In this document: piece after piece, positions 38,530 to 48,779 of the stretch
Numbering within the stretch: position 1 is the stretch's first letter
Layout: every line of letters begins with the position of its first letter
DNA from: Herbaspirillum seropedicae
GTDB taxonomy: Bacteria; Pseudomonadota; Gammaproteobacteria; Burkholderiales; Burkholderiaceae_D
DNA length: 64,000 nt
Assembly: GCF_001040945.1 (NCBI RefSeq)
Contig: NZ_CP011930.1
Coordinates: 1,116,001 to 1,180,000 of the forward strand
Direction of reading: 5' to 3'
Translations under genes and position numbers: made by a program
Notes under the pieces: model-generated
Told to the model about the DNA's origin: nothing
What the model saw: the letters and a program-made list of their open reading frames with translations, nothing else
Databases searched by the model: none

Positions 38530-38737
38530 CATTGGTGGAGAGAGAAAAACTGAGATATCGGGCGGCGGGCTGTTGTTTTTTTGCAGTTGCTTTTTTTATT
38601 TTCGAGTGCAGAAAAATCACGCTACACAAATGGGTGAATCCGGTTTCCAGATTCTCTAATGCTTTCTTACATTTCTTAATAAAACTGCGGGACGCACTGT
38701 GGCCTTTTTGCCGCATCATGCGCAAGAAAATTCCTGC

Positions 38738-39679
38738 TCAGTAAATCATTTTCGCCACTTCGCGGATGGCCTGCAGCACCAGGTTGGCCCCTGGCGAGAG
38801 CAGATTGTCCTGGCGCGTGATGATGCCGAAACCCGCCATGCGGCAGGGGAGTTCGATGGGCAGGATGTCCATCAGGCGGGCCTGGGTGTAGTAGCGCGCC
38901 ACTTCGGTGGGCATGGCGTAGATGAAGTCGGTCTGCTGCAACAGGCTGGTGATGAACAGGATGGCGGTGGTGTCGACCACGTTGGACGGCGGCGCCAGCC
39001 CTTGCTCGCGGAACATCTGGTCGCAGCGCGCCCGCAGGATGCTGCCCTTGGGCGCCATGATCCAGGCTTCGCTGGCCAGGTCGGCCAGGCTCAGGTCGGT
39101 GCGTGCATGGAAGGGATGTCCCACGCGCGCTACCGCACATATCGGCTCGTCGGCCAGTTCTTCATAGAGCAGGCCGCCGCGCGCCTCGTCGTCGAGGATG
39201 CGGCCGATGATGAAGTCCAGCTCGCCGTGCAGCAGGCGCGAGAGCAGGATGTTGCTGCTTTCCACTTCCACGCCGATACGCAGCATCGGCGCCTGTTCCT
39301 TGACCCGTGCGATGGCTGGCGGCAACAGCGCCATCGCCGGCGAGAGGATGCCGCCCACGTCGACCTGGCCGGACAGGCCCGACTTGAGCGCCACGATGTC
39401 CTCGTGCGCCTTGGACAGGCTGGTCAGCGCCATGCGGGCATGGCGGATCATGGCCTCGCCATAGATGGTGGGCCGCATGCCGCGCGGCAGGCGCTCGAAC
39501 AGCGCCACGCCCAGCATGTCTTCCAGATCCTTGAGCTGCTTGGAAGCCGCCGGCTGGGTCATGTTGAGCTCGCTGGCGGCGCGGTGGATGTTGCGGGTGT
39601 CGTCGAGGGCGATAAGCAGAAGGAGTTGGCGGGTCTTCAATCGCGCCCGCAGAAACCAGTTGGGATCACTGTTTTTCAT
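38738..39679 (-). CDS. gbpR: LysR family transcriptional regulator, GbpR-like
   Basis: A 313-residue LysR-type regulator. The N-terminal helix-turn-helix (about residues 15-60) reads LLLLIALDDTRNIHRAASELNMTQPAASKQLKDLE, close to the galactose-binding-protein regulator GbpR of Agrobacterium. An effector domain follows, with GVEVESSNILLSRLLHGELDFIIGRI. It is divergent from the porin gene and next to chvE-ggu, the classic target of GbpR. The three copies of the 40-bp promoter element (ytfQ, chvE, porin) are its natural candidate targets; this link is inferred. Confidence 0.82.
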   Translation of the reverse strand: MKNSDPNWFLRARLKTRQLLLLIALDDTRNIHRAASELNMTQPAASKQLKDLEDMLGVALFERLPRGMRPTIYGEAMIRHARMALTSLSKAHEDIVALKSGLSGQVDVGGILSPAMALLPPAIARVKEQAPMLRIGVEVESSNILLSRLLHGELDFIIGRILDDEARGGLLYEELADEPICAVARVGHPFHARTDLSLADLASEAWIMAPKGSILRARCDQMFREQGLAPPSNVVDTTAILFITSLLQQTDFIYAMPTEVARYYTQARLMDILPIELPCRMAGFGIITRQDNLLSPGANLVLQAIREVAKMIY

Positions 39680-39772
39680 AAGTCTCCGGGGACCATATTC
39701 TGAATTTTTTTTACATAGAATTTTTCTTAGAAATTCATGATATCAAATCGCATATCGGAATTGCTAAAGATT

Positions 39773-39812
39773 TCATTGGAAAGACATGAACCGAATACTT
39801 AGTATCTAGCCA
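39773..39812 (+). promoter_or_regulatory. Porin promoter with shared 40-bp element (copy C)
   Basis: TCATTGGAA (39773-39781), exactly 18 bp, TAGTAT (39800-39805), two bases, AGCCA (39808-39812). It lies in the LysR/porin intergenic region. A long leader of about 190 nt follows, in which CATTCCGG (39813-39820) can pair with CCGGAATG (39849-39856). Confidence 0.65.
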
Positions 39813-40002
39813 CATTCCGGGCTGTACAGGACAAAACAATGACAGTGTCCGGAATGAGCGAAGAGATGGTCGGGCAGCATCAAAACAAAAAGTTGGGAGA
39901 CCGTAAGGGGTCCGTCAGGATTCACGGGGTCTGAAGTGCAAGCTGCACGACCAAGCCCACCGACGAAAAAAATTTAAACGGCAATATCCACGGAGACTAT
40001 TC

Positions 40003-41127
40003 ATGAAGCAAGTGAAGCCATCCTTTATTGGAGCAAAGACCCTGTGCGCGCTCGCGCTGATGGGAGCATTCTCGGCACAGGCGCAGGCGCAGACCAGCAG
40101 TGTCACCATCTACGGCCGTGTGGTTGCGGGCGTGGATATCATGACCAACGTTCCCAAGACTGATGGCTCTGGCACGACCGGTACGCGTATCCGTGCTGCC
40201 AGCAACCAGTGGGGCACCAGCATGATCGGCGTCAAGGGTACGGAAGACCTGGGCGGCGGCACCAATGCCTTCTTCCTGCTGGAATCGGGCTTTGGCTCGA
40301 CCACCGGCGGCCTGAACGGTACCGACATCAACGGCACCTCGCTGTTCAATCGTCGTTCCTACGTCGGCCTGTCCTCGGCCAATGCCGGCAGCCTGAAGCT
40401 GGGTAAGAACCTGTTCATCAACAACGATGTGTGGTTCCTGGACCCGACCGGCCAGCAATGGATCGGTACCGCCAACCTGGTGCGTGGCCGTAACTGGCCC
40501 GGCGCCAGCAACGTGATCGAGTACACCACCCCGACCTTCGGCGGCTTCGGTGCGACCGTGCAGACCAGCCTGGGCGAAGCAGCCGGCTCCTTCAGCAAGG
40601 GCGGCACCAGCACCAAGTACGGTCGCAAGGACGGCCTGTCCCTGGTGTACCAGAACAATGGTCTGGAACTGCGCGGCATCTATGACGTGATCCGCGATGC
40701 CAACGGCCGCTACACCGATGTGTATGACACCTCCAAGGAACTGATCCTGGGCGGTACTTACAAGATCGACAAGCTGAAGATGTTCCTGGGTTACGAAAAC
40801 CTGCGCGCACCTGACGCCAACACCGCCAGCGGCGTGCCTGATCGCGTGAACCACTACTGGCTGGGTGCGAACTACGACGTCACTCCGCAATTCCAGCTGG
40901 TGGGTTCGGTGTTCCACGTCAATGCCAACAACGGCAATGGCAGCGCCAACCTGTTCATGGCCGGTGTGAACTACTTCCTGTCCAAGCGTACCCTGCTGTA
41001 CGTGGGCGGCGGCACCATGCGCAACGGCAACAACGCCAACTACTCGCTGGAAGCGGACAGCTCCACCGGCGGTGGCAAGGGCACCAATCAGACCGGTGGC
41101 TACTTCGGTATCGCCCACTCGTTCTGA
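40003..41127 (+). CDS. Gram-negative porin (betaproteobacterial OmpC type)
   Basis: A 374-residue outer-membrane porin. It has a 29-residue signal peptide ending Ala-Gln-Ala, then SSVTIYGRVVAGVDIMTN, the standard first strand of betaproteobacterial trimeric porins. The barrel strands continue to a C-terminal YFGIAHSF, with the terminal Phe needed for outer-membrane assembly. The promoter shares the element found before ytfQ and chvE, so it may be the outer-membrane entry for the same sugars. A strong terminator follows. Confidence 0.95.
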   Translation: MKQVKPSFIGAKTLCALALMGAFSAQAQAQTSSVTIYGRVVAGVDIMTNVPKTDGSGTTGTRIRAASNQWGTSMIGVKGTEDLGGGTNAFFLLESGFGSTTGGLNGTDINGTSLFNRRSYVGLSSANAGSLKLGKNLFINNDVWFLDPTGQQWIGTANLVRGRNWPGASNVIEYTTPTFGGFGATVQTSLGEAAGSFSKGGTSTKYGRKDGLSLVYQNNGLELRGIYDVIRDANGRYTDVYDTSKELILGGTYKIDKLKMFLGYENLRAPDANTASGVPDRVNHYWLGANYDVTPQFQLVGSVFHVNANNGNGSANLFMAGVNYFLSKRTLLYVGGGTMRNGNNANYSLEADSSTGGGKGTNQTGGYFGIAHSF

Positions 41128-41182
41128 TGCAATGAATCTGTAGTATCTGTAATCCTTCCTGAGGTGGTCTTGATGTAGTTGA

Positions 41183-41208
41183 GGGCGGGCGCAAGCCCGC
41201 CCTTTTTT
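41183..41208 (+). terminator. Rho-independent terminator of the porin gene
   Basis: GGGCGGGC pairs with GCCCGCCC around a stable GCAA tetraloop, followed by six T. Confidence 0.95.
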
Positions 41209-41210
41209 CT

Positions 41211-41250
41211 TGTAGTCCGATGTAGTTCAATGTAGTCCAACGTAGTTCGA
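41211..41250. repeat. Four tandem 10-bp repeats
   Basis: TGTAGTCCGA, TGTAGTTCAA, TGTAGTCCAA and CGTAGTTCGA run head to tail, one helical turn per unit. Further TGTAGT copies lie at about 41140 and 41174. The array sits directly after the porin terminator and about 70 bp before the lactonase start codon. Confidence 0.8.
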
Positions 41251-41319
41251 TCTGTGCCGATGCCGCCGGCAGCACTGCCGCCATCGATAAATTATTTATA
41301 TTATTTGCAGGGCAAGACG

Positions 41320-42198
41320 ATGAATGTGCAATTGCTGGTGGATGGACATCATGAACTGGGCGAGGGCGTGCTGTGGTGCGACCGCTCGCAATCGGTCTTC
41401 TGGACCGACATCCATGCATCGCGCCTGTGGAACCATGATCCGCAAACGGGCCTCACGCGCAGCTGGGGCATGCCCGAGCGGCTGTGCTGCTATGCCTTCA
41501 CGGCCGATCCCCAGCAGTTGCTGATCGGATTGGAGTCGCGCCTGGCCTTCTTCAATCTATCCACAGGGACGATCGCGCCGATCTGCCGCATCGAGGATGA
41601 CTTGCCCAGCACGCGCCTCAATGATGGCCGTTGCGATCGCCAGGGTCGTTTCGTCTTCGGCACCCTCAATGAAGACGCAGGTCGCGCGCCCATCGCCAGT
41701 TTCTATCGCCTGAATACCGACCTGACGCTGGAGCGTCTGTCCCTGCCCTCCATCGCCATCTCCAACAGCATCTGCTTCAGCCTCGATGGCAAGCTGATGT
41801 ACCACTGCGATTCCATGGCCGGCAAGATCATGGTCTGTGACTACGATACCGCCAGCGGTGCGGTCGGCGGACAACGCGTCTTCGCCGACGTGGCGCAGCC
41901 GGGTGGTCCGGACGGTTCCACCATCGATGCCGAGGGTTATCTGTGGAATGCCCAATGGGGCGGGGCCCGGGTGGTGCGTTATGCGCCTGATGGCCGCATC
42001 GACCGTGTCGTCGCCATCCCGACGTCCCAGCCTTCCTGCGTGGCTTTCGGCGGCGCGCAGTTCGACACGCTCTATGTCACCACGGCCCATGAAGGCATGA
42101 GCGCTGAGCAACGCGCTGCCGACCCGCAGGCCGGGGCCTTGTTCGCCGTCGCCCTGGCGGACGTGCGCGGCTTGCCCGAGGTGCGCTTCGCCGGCTGA
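41320..42198 (+). CDS. SMP-30/gluconolactonase family sugar lactonase
   Basis: A 292-residue six-bladed propeller lactonase of the SMP-30 family. The N-terminal LGEGVLWCDRSQSVFWTDI (with the metal-binding Glu), LNDGRCDRQGRFVFGTLNED, ISNSICFSLDG and GGPDGSTIDAEGYLWNAQWGG are all characteristic. The frame extends upstream, but the ATG at 41320 follows AGGGCAAGACG and begins the conserved part. It should hydrolyse the galactono- or arabinono-lactone made by the SDR at 37655. L-arabinolactonase is the closest named relative. Confidence 0.9.
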   Translation: MNVQLLVDGHHELGEGVLWCDRSQSVFWTDIHASRLWNHDPQTGLTRSWGMPERLCCYAFTADPQQLLIGLESRLAFFNLSTGTIAPICRIEDDLPSTRLNDGRCDRQGRFVFGTLNEDAGRAPIASFYRLNTDLTLERLSLPSIAISNSICFSLDGKLMYHCDSMAGKIMVCDYDTASGAVGGQRVFADVAQPGGPDGSTIDAEGYLWNAQWGGARVVRYAPDGRIDRVVAIPTSQPSCVAFGGAQFDTLYVTTAHEGMSAEQRAADPQAGALFAVALADVRGLPEVRFAG

Positions 42199-42217
42199 AC
42201 CCGCGCCGCGCCGGGCT

Positions 42218-43066
42218 TCACGAGCCGAAGCTGGAATCCCCCATCAGCCGCGACAGCCGCGCTGAAATCTCCTGGACGATGCCTTGCACCTCGTCCAGGC
42301 TGGGATTGACCTTCTTGTCGATACGTTCGATGTAGGGCACGTTCAAAGCCGCCAGCATGCGGTTGTTGGCGCCCATGACGGGATAGGAGAGGTTGACCAC
42401 CCCGCGGATCTGGCGGCTCTCCATGCGTGAATGACCGCGCTTGCGGGTGTCCTCGATCTGGCGCATCAGTTGCGCCGTCTCGATTTCCTGCTCGCCATCC
42501 ATGCGCACATGGGCCGCCAGCATGGCGGCGCGCTCGGCCTCGTCGCGGAAGGCCAGCAGCACATGGCCCGAGGCGGTATCGGTCAAGCTCACCAAGGCCC
42601 CCACTTTGAGCCCGAAGGCCCAGCGTTCGGGACTGTCCACCTGCGCCACCACGATCACGCGACCAGCTTCATAGACCGTCAGGTGCGTCGATTGCACGGC
42701 GCGGCTGGCCAGTTCGCGCATGTGGGGCAGGGCGGTGCTGACCAGCGAGCGGATCGGCTGGTGATGATGGGCCAGTTCGAACAGCTTCAGCGAGAGCCGG
42801 TAATGGTCATTGTCGGCAATCAGGTAGCCGCGCTGCTCCAGCGTCACCACCATGCGGAAGATCTCATTGACGCTGCGACCCAGCTGGCGCGAGATCTGGT
42901 TGAGCGTCAGCATCTGCTCGGAGCGGCTCAGCAGTTCCAGGATATCCAGTCCCTTGTCCAGCGCCGGCGCGGCATAGCGCGTCTTGCCGCTGCTGCTGTC
43001 GTCCTCGGCGGCAGCCGTCTGCACGGTGGCGGCGTCGTCCGGATTGATCTTTCTGGTTCTGGGCAT
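42218..43066 (-). CDS. IclR family transcriptional regulator
   Basis: A 282-residue IclR-type regulator. The N-terminal winged helix includes GLDILELLSRSEQMLTLNQISRQLGRSVNEIFRMVVTLEQRGYL, followed by the ligand-binding domain with LVSLTDTASGHVLLAF. The start is uncertain: an in-frame GTG lies at 43111, and neither start has a convincing ribosome-binding site. It is divergent from the fuconate dehydratase gene, so it is the natural candidate to regulate L-fucose catabolism. Confidence 0.87.
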   Translation of the reverse strand: MPRTRKINPDDAATVQTAAAEDDSSSGKTRYAAPALDKGLDILELLSRSEQMLTLNQISRQLGRSVNEIFRMVVTLEQRGYLIADNDHYRLSLKLFELAHHHQPIRSLVSTALPHMRELASRAVQSTHLTVYEAGRVIVVAQVDSPERWAFGLKVGALVSLTDTASGHVLLAFRDEAERAAMLAAHVRMDGEQEIETAQLMRQIEDTRKRGHSRMESRQIRGVVNLSYPVMGANNRMLAALNVPYIERIDKKVNPSLDEVQGIVQEISARLSRLMGDSSFGS

Positions 43067-43174
43067 GATGGCTTGACTGTCGGACTGAGATGAGGCGACT
43101 TTATAAACCACGCTATTTCATTTGTAAAAGAAAATTTTATATATCCATGCTCATTGCCTGGGAGGTATATCAAA

Positions 43175-43186
43175 ATCGATATCGAT
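43175..43186. promoter_or_regulatory. 12-bp palindrome in the IclR/fuconate dehydratase region
   Basis: ATCGATATCGAT is a perfect palindrome in an AT-rich part of the 350-bp divergent intergenic region. A second imperfect inverted repeat, TCAC...AAATAA-GTTT-TTATTT-GTGA, lies at 43252-43279. Either could be an operator; neither is proven. Confidence 0.4.
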
Positions 43187-43419
43187 AAGGTGCGAAACTT
43201 CATCGGGCTGGCGCTCTATAGCGGGGATAATCAGGGGTATGCTTCAGTCCTCACAGATGAAATAAGTTTTTATTTGTGAATTGAAAAAGAGGGGCATTGC
43301 CCCGGAGACGATAACCGGGCCGGCCGCCAGCAAGGCGGCGGGCCCTGCCGATGGCCCGCCCAGCGCCGATGTTGCCACGATGTCGCTGCAGGCCGGCCCG
43401 GCCACACGACAAGAGACTG

Positions 43420-44697
43420 ATGACCAAGATCACTGCCCTGCGCGTGCTCGACGTGCGCTTTCCCACCTCGCAATCGCTGGATGGATCGGATGCGATGAAT
43501 CCCGATCCGGATTATTCCGCCGCCTATGTCATCCTCGATACCGACAACGCCGCGCTCAAGGGTCACGGCCTGACCTTTACCATCGGGCGCGGCAATGAGA
43601 TCTGCTGCGCCGCCATCCGCGCCATGGAGCACCTGGTGGTCGGGCTGGAGCTGGAATGGATCGCTGCCGACATGGGACGTTTCTGGCGTCACGTCACCTC
43701 CGACAGCCAGCTGCGCTGGATCGGCCCGGACAAGGGCGCGATCCACCTGGCCACCGGCGCCGTGGTCAACGCCGCCTGGGACCTGTGGGCCAAGGCCGAA
43801 GGCAAGCCGGTCTGGAAACTGGTGGCCGACATGTCGCCCGAAGAACTGGTGCGCACCATCGACTTCCGCTACATCACCGACTGCATCACGCCCGACGAAG
43901 CGCTGGCCCTGCTGCGCGAGAAGGAGGCCGGCAAGGCCGAGCGTCTGCGCGTGCTGGAGCAGGAAGGCTATCCCTGCTACACCACCTCGGCCGGCTGGCT
44001 GGGTTATGAGGACGCCAAGCTGCGCCGGCTCTGCCAGGAAGCCATCGACCAAGGCTTCAATCACGTCAAGCTCAAGGTCGGCCGCGACCTGGCCGACGAC
44101 AAGCGGCGCGTGACCATCGCCCGCGAGGTGCTGGGACCGGAGCGCAAGCTGATGATCGACGCCAACCAGGTCTGGGAAGTGCACCAGGCCATCGACTGGG
44201 TCAACCAGCTGGCCTTTGCCCAGCCCTGGTTCATCGAGGAACCCACCTCTCCGGATGACGTCGAAGGACATCGCAAGATTCGTGAAGGCATCGGCGCCGT
44301 CAAGGTCGCCACCGGCGAGATGTGCCAGAACCGCGTGCTGTTCAAGCAGTTCATCATGCGCGATGCGATCGACGTGGTGCAGATCGATTCCTGCCGTCTC
44401 GGCGGCGTCAATGAAATCCTGGCCGTCATGCTGATGGCCGCCAAGTACGGCAAGGTGGTCTGCCCCCATGCGGGCGGCGTGGGCCTGTGCGAGTATGTGC
44501 AGCATCTGTCGATGATCGACTACCTGTGCATCTCCGGCAGCAAGGAGGGGCGCGTGACGGAATACGTGGATCACCTGCACGAGCACTTCGTCGATCCCTG
44601 CGTGGTGAAGAACGCCGCCTACATGCCGCCCAGCCGGCCCGGCTTCTCCATCGAGATGAAGCCGCAATCGCTGGAGCAGTACCGCTTCCGCGGCTGA
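43420..44697 (+). CDS. L-fuconate dehydratase
   Basis: A 425-residue enolase-superfamily enzyme converting L-fuconate to 2-keto-3-deoxy-L-fuconate. It has the Lys-x-Lys pair Lys217/Lys219 in VKLKVGRD, metal ligands Asp247 (MIDANQVWE), Glu273 (FIEEPTSPDD) and Glu300 (ATGEMCQNR), and His350 in CPHAGGVGLCEY. The length and the INVxMGRF-like region typify fuconate dehydratases. The ATG at 43420 is chosen over an upstream frame extension because the conserved ITALRVLDVRFPTS begins there. It is the first gene of the L-fucose operon. Confidence 0.93.
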   Translation: MTKITALRVLDVRFPTSQSLDGSDAMNPDPDYSAAYVILDTDNAALKGHGLTFTIGRGNEICCAAIRAMEHLVVGLELEWIAADMGRFWRHVTSDSQLRWIGPDKGAIHLATGAVVNAAWDLWAKAEGKPVWKLVADMSPEELVRTIDFRYITDCITPDEALALLREKEAGKAERLRVLEQEGYPCYTTSAGWLGYEDAKLRRLCQEAIDQGFNHVKLKVGRDLADDKRRVTIAREVLGPERKLMIDANQVWEVHQAIDWVNQLAFAQPWFIEEPTSPDDVEGHRKIREGIGAVKVATGEMCQNRVLFKQFIMRDAIDVVQIDSCRLGGVNEILAVMLMAAKYGKVVCPHAGGVGLCEYVQHLSMIDYLCISGSKEGRVTEYVDHLHEHFVDPCVVKNAAYMPPSRPGFSIEMKPQSLEQYRFRG

Positions 44698-44726
44698 GGC
44701 AAGGCCAAGAATACAAAACGATATAA

Positions 44727-45521
<795 letters not shown>

Positions 45522-45528
45522 GGCAGCC

Positions 45529-45891
45529 ATGCGCAGCGTACTGGCCCTGGACCTCAAGGATGACGCCGAGCTGATCGCCCAGTACGAGGCGCATCATCGA
45601 CGCATCTGGCCGGAGATCGCCCGGCATCTGCGGCAACATGGCGTGACCGCGATGGAAATCTATCGTTTGGGCACGCGCATGATGATGATCATGGAGACCG
45701 ACGACGCCGTCTTCGATGCCGCCGCCATGGCGGCGGCGACGGCGGACGATCCCAAGGTCCGCGAATGGGAAGAACTGATGTGGCGCTTCCAGGCCCCCAC
45801 GCCATGGACGCCGACGGGGCAGAAGTGGATACCCATGACGCGCATCTTCGATCTGGCCGGGCAAGCAGGTGAAGAAGATCAGGAAGACTAA
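45529..45891 (+). CDS. L-rhamnose mutarotase family protein (probable L-fucose mutarotase)
   Basis: A 120-residue protein of the RhaM/YiiL family of small dimeric alpha-beta barrel mutarotases. The motif YEAHHRRIWPEIARHLRQHGVTAMEIYRLG with the catalytic His is clear, as is the C-terminal WIPMTRIFDL. Within this operon it most likely interconverts L-fucose anomers ahead of the dehydrogenase. The last residues, EEDQED, are an acidic tail without known role. Confidence 0.88.
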   Translation: MRSVLALDLKDDAELIAQYEAHHRRIWPEIARHLRQHGVTAMEIYRLGTRMMMIMETDDAVFDAAAMAAATADDPKVREWEELMWRFQAPTPWTPTGQKWIPMTRIFDLAGQAGEEDQED

Positions 45892-45909
45892 GTTTTCCCG
45901 GTCGTTTCT

Positions 45910-45941
45910 GTTAGTCTTCAGTGATGACACTGTTAGTTAGT
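45910..45941 (+). promoter_or_regulatory. GTTAGT motif region upstream of the fucose ABC genes
   Basis: GTTAGTCTTCAG begins at 45910, and a second GTTAGT lies at 45932-45937, two turns further on. A very similar GTTAGTTTTCAG occurs before the fuconolactonase gene at 49783. A shared regulator or promoter element is inferred. Confidence 0.45.
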
Positions 45942-46049
45942 CCGCGAGACAGCGTCCACTGATGAAAGCAAGGCCGGTCCACCGGCACAGCGGCCGCAGA
46001 GCCGCGTCAAGAATGGTCCATCGTGGCCCGCAATGCATCCGAGGTGAGC

Positions 46050-47612
46050 ATGCAAGAAGATAAAGAGACAAGCACCACCGGCGTGGCGGCGAGTTCCTCG
46101 TCCTCCGTTCCGGTCATCGCGCTGCGCAATGTGTGCAAGCGTTTTCCTGGCGTGCTGGCGCTGGACAACTGCCAGTTCGAACTGGCCGCCGGCGAGGTCC
46201 ACGCCCTCATGGGCGAGAATGGCGCCGGCAAGTCCACGCTGATGAAGATCCTCTCCGGGGTCTACCAGCGCGACAGTGGCGACATCCTGCTCGACGGCAA
46301 GCCGGTGGAGATCACCGAGCCGCGCCAGGCGCAGGCGCTGGGCATCGGCATCATCCATCAGGAACTGAACCTGATGAACCACCTCTCGGCGGCCCAGAAC
46401 ATCTTCATCGGCCGCGAGCCGCGCAAGGCCATGGGCCTGTTCATCGACGAGGACGAACTCAATCGCCAGGCCGCGGCCATCTTCGCCCGCATGCGGCTGG
46501 ACATGGACCCCTCCACCCCGGTGGGCGAGCTCACCGTGGCGCGCCAGCAGATGGTGGAAATCGCCAAGGCGCTGTCCTTCGACTCGCGCGTGCTGATCAT
46601 GGATGAGCCGACCGCGGCGCTCAACAACGCCGAGATCGCCGAGCTGTTCCGCATCATCCGCGACCTGCAGGCGCAGGGCGTGGGCATCGTCTACATCTCG
46701 CACAAGATGGACGAGCTGCGCCAGATCGCCGATCGCGTCAGCGTCATGCGCGACGGCAAGTACATCGCCACCGTTCCCATGCAGGAGACCTCCATGGACA
46801 CCATCATCTCCATGATGGTCGGTCGCGCCCTCGATGGCGAGCAACGCATCCCGCCCGACACGTCCCGCAATGACGTGGTGCTGGAAGTGCGCGGCTTGAA
46901 TCGCGGCCGCGCCATCCGCGATGTGAGCTTTACGCTGCGCAAGGGCGAGATCCTTGGCTTTGCCGGCCTGATGGGCGCGGGCCGCACCGAAGTGGCGCGC
47001 GCCATCTTCGGCGCCGATCCGCTGGAGGCGGGCGAGATCATCATCCACGGCGGCAAGGCCGTCATCAAGTCGCCCGCTGACGCGGTGGCCCATGGCATCG
47101 GCTACCTGTCAGAAGACCGCAAGCATTTCGGCCTGGCCGTGGGCATGGATGTGCAGGCCAATATCGCCCTCTCCAGCATGGGCCGCTTCACCCGGGTCGG
47201 CTTCATGGACCAGCGCGCCATCCGCGAGGCCGCACAGATGTACGTACGCCAGCTGGCCATCAAGACGCCATCGGTGGAACAGCAGGCGCGCCTGTTGTCA
47301 GGCGGCAACCAGCAGAAGATCGTGATTGCCAAGTGGCTGCTGCGCGATTGCGACATCCTCTTCTTCGACGAGCCCACACGCGGCATCGACGTCGGCGCCA
47401 AGAGCGAAATCTACAAGTTGCTCGACGCCCTGGCCGAACAGGGCAAGGCCATCGTCATGATCTCTTCGGAACTGCCCGAGGTCCTGCGCATGAGCCATCG
47501 CGTGCTGGTGATGTGCGAAGGGCGCATCACCGGAGAACTGGCGCGCGCCGACGCCACCCAGGAAAAGATCATGCAACTGGCCACCCAGCGCGAATCGGCC
47601 GTGGCCAGCTGA
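46050..47612 (+). CDS. L-fucose-type CUT2 ABC transporter ATP-binding protein
   Basis: A 520-residue tandem ATPase. The first half has GENGAGKST and [14 protein letters not shown]; the second has [28 protein letters not shown] and [15 protein letters not shown] Ser-rich N-terminal stretch of about 20 residues precedes the domain. The ATG at 46050 is chosen because GAGGTGAGC lies directly upstream; an in-frame GTG at 46023 is less likely. The L-fucose assignment comes from the flanking fucose enzymes. Confidence 0.92.
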   Translation: MQEDKETSTTGVAASSSSSVPVIALRNVCKRFPGVLALDNCQFELAAGEVHALMGENGAGKSTLMKILSGVYQRDSGDILLDGKPVEITEPRQAQALGIGIIHQELNLMNHLSAAQNIFIGREPRKAMGLFIDEDELNRQAAAIFARMRLDMDPSTPVGELTVARQQMVEIAKALSFDSRVLIMDEPTAALNNAEIAELFRIIRDLQAQGVGIVYISHKMDELRQIADRVSVMRDGKYIATVPMQETSMDTIISMMVGRALDGEQRIPPDTSRNDVVLEVRGLNRGRAIRDVSFTLRKGEILGFAGLMGAGRTEVARAIFGADPLEAGEIIIHGGKAVIKSPADAVAHGIGYLSEDRKHFGLAVGMDVQANIALSSMGRFTRVGFMDQRAIREAAQMYVRQLAIKTPSVEQQARLLSGGNQQKIVIAKWLLRDCDILFFDEPTRGIDVGAKSEIYKLLDALAEQGKAIVMISSELPEVLRMSHRVLVMCEGRITGELARADATQEKIMQLATQRESAVAS

Positions 47613-47649
47613 GGCCGCCCACGCCCCCCATACTAGACCCGAGACGATC

Positions 47650-48693
47650 ATGGCAAACAACATCCACTCCGCCACTTCCGCATCCACCACCATGGCCAAT
47701 ACCGCTTCCGCCCAGGGCCTGCGCGCCCGCCTGTTCAACCCGGCCGCGCGCCAGAAGCTGCTGGCCTTTGCCAGTCTCTTGCTGATGATCCTGTTCTTCA
47801 GCTTCGCCTCGCCCAACTTCATGGAGGTGGACAACCTGGTCAGCATCCTGCAATCGACCGCTGTGAACGGCGTGCTGGCCATTGCCTGCACCTACGTCAT
47901 CATCACCTCCGGCATCGACTTGTCGGTGGGCACCATGATGACCTTCTGCGCCGTCATGGCCGGCGTGGTGCTGACTAACTGGGGCATGCCGCTGCCGCTG
48001 GGCATCGCCGCCGCCATCTTCTTCGGCGCGCTCTCGGGCTGGATTTCCGGCATGGTGATCGCCAAGCTGAAGGTGCCGCCCTTCATCGCCACGCTGGGCA
48101 TGATGATGCTGTTGAAGGGCCTGTCGCTGGTGATCTCCGGCACCCGTCCGATCTACTTCAACGATACCGAAGGCTTCTCGGCCATCGCCCAGGATTCGCT
48201 GATCGGCGACCTCATTCCCTCGCTGCCCATTCCCAATGCGGTGCTGATCCTGTTCCTGGTGGCCATCGGCGCGTCCATCATCCTCAACAAGACCGTGTTC
48301 GGCCGCTATACCTTTGCCCTGGGCAGCAATGAAGAGGCGCTGCGCCTGTCGGGCGTGAAGGTGGATTTCTGGAAGGTCGCCGTCTATACCTTCTCCGGCG
48401 CCATCTGCGGCATTGCCGGCCTGATCATCGCCTCGCGCCTGAACTCGGCGCAACCGGCGCTGGGCCAGGGCTATGAGCTCGATGCGATCGCTGCCGTGGT
48501 CATCGGCGGCACCTCGCTCTCCGGCGGCACCGGCACCATCCTGGGCACCATCATCGGCGCCTTCATCATGAGTGTGCTGGTCAATGGCCTGCGCATCATG
48601 TCGGTGGCGCAGGAATGGCAGACCGTGGTGACCGGCGTGATCATCATCCTGGCGGTGTATCTGGACATCCTGCGCCGCCGTCGTCGTGCATGA
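47650..48693 (+). CDS. L-fucose-type CUT2 ABC transporter permease
   Basis: A 347-residue permease with the hallmark ITSGIDLSVGTMMTFCAVMAG and the late [26 protein letters not shown] region. It ends in a run of arginines. It is the only permease in this operon, so the channel is probably homodimeric. It lies 37 bp after the ATPase gene. Confidence 0.92.
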   Translation: MANNIHSATSASTTMANTASAQGLRARLFNPAARQKLLAFASLLLMILFFSFASPNFMEVDNLVSILQSTAVNGVLAIACTYVIITSGIDLSVGTMMTFCAVMAGVVLTNWGMPLPLGIAAAIFFGALSGWISGMVIAKLKVPPFIATLGMMMLLKGLSLVISGTRPIYFNDTEGFSAIAQDSLIGDLIPSLPIPNAVLILFLVAIGASIILNKTVFGRYTFALGSNEEALRLSGVKVDFWKVAVYTFSGAICGIAGLIIASRLNSAQPALGQGYELDAIAAVVIGGTSLSGGTGTILGTIIGAFIMSVLVNGLRIMSVAQEWQTVVTGVIIILAVYLDILRRRRRA

Positions 48694-48779
48694 ACCTGTG
48701 GTAGCAACAAAGGCATTCCAACCCCGCCGGCATCGCCAAGGGCCGGCACTCCATCATCGATAACAAAAGGAGACTTACC

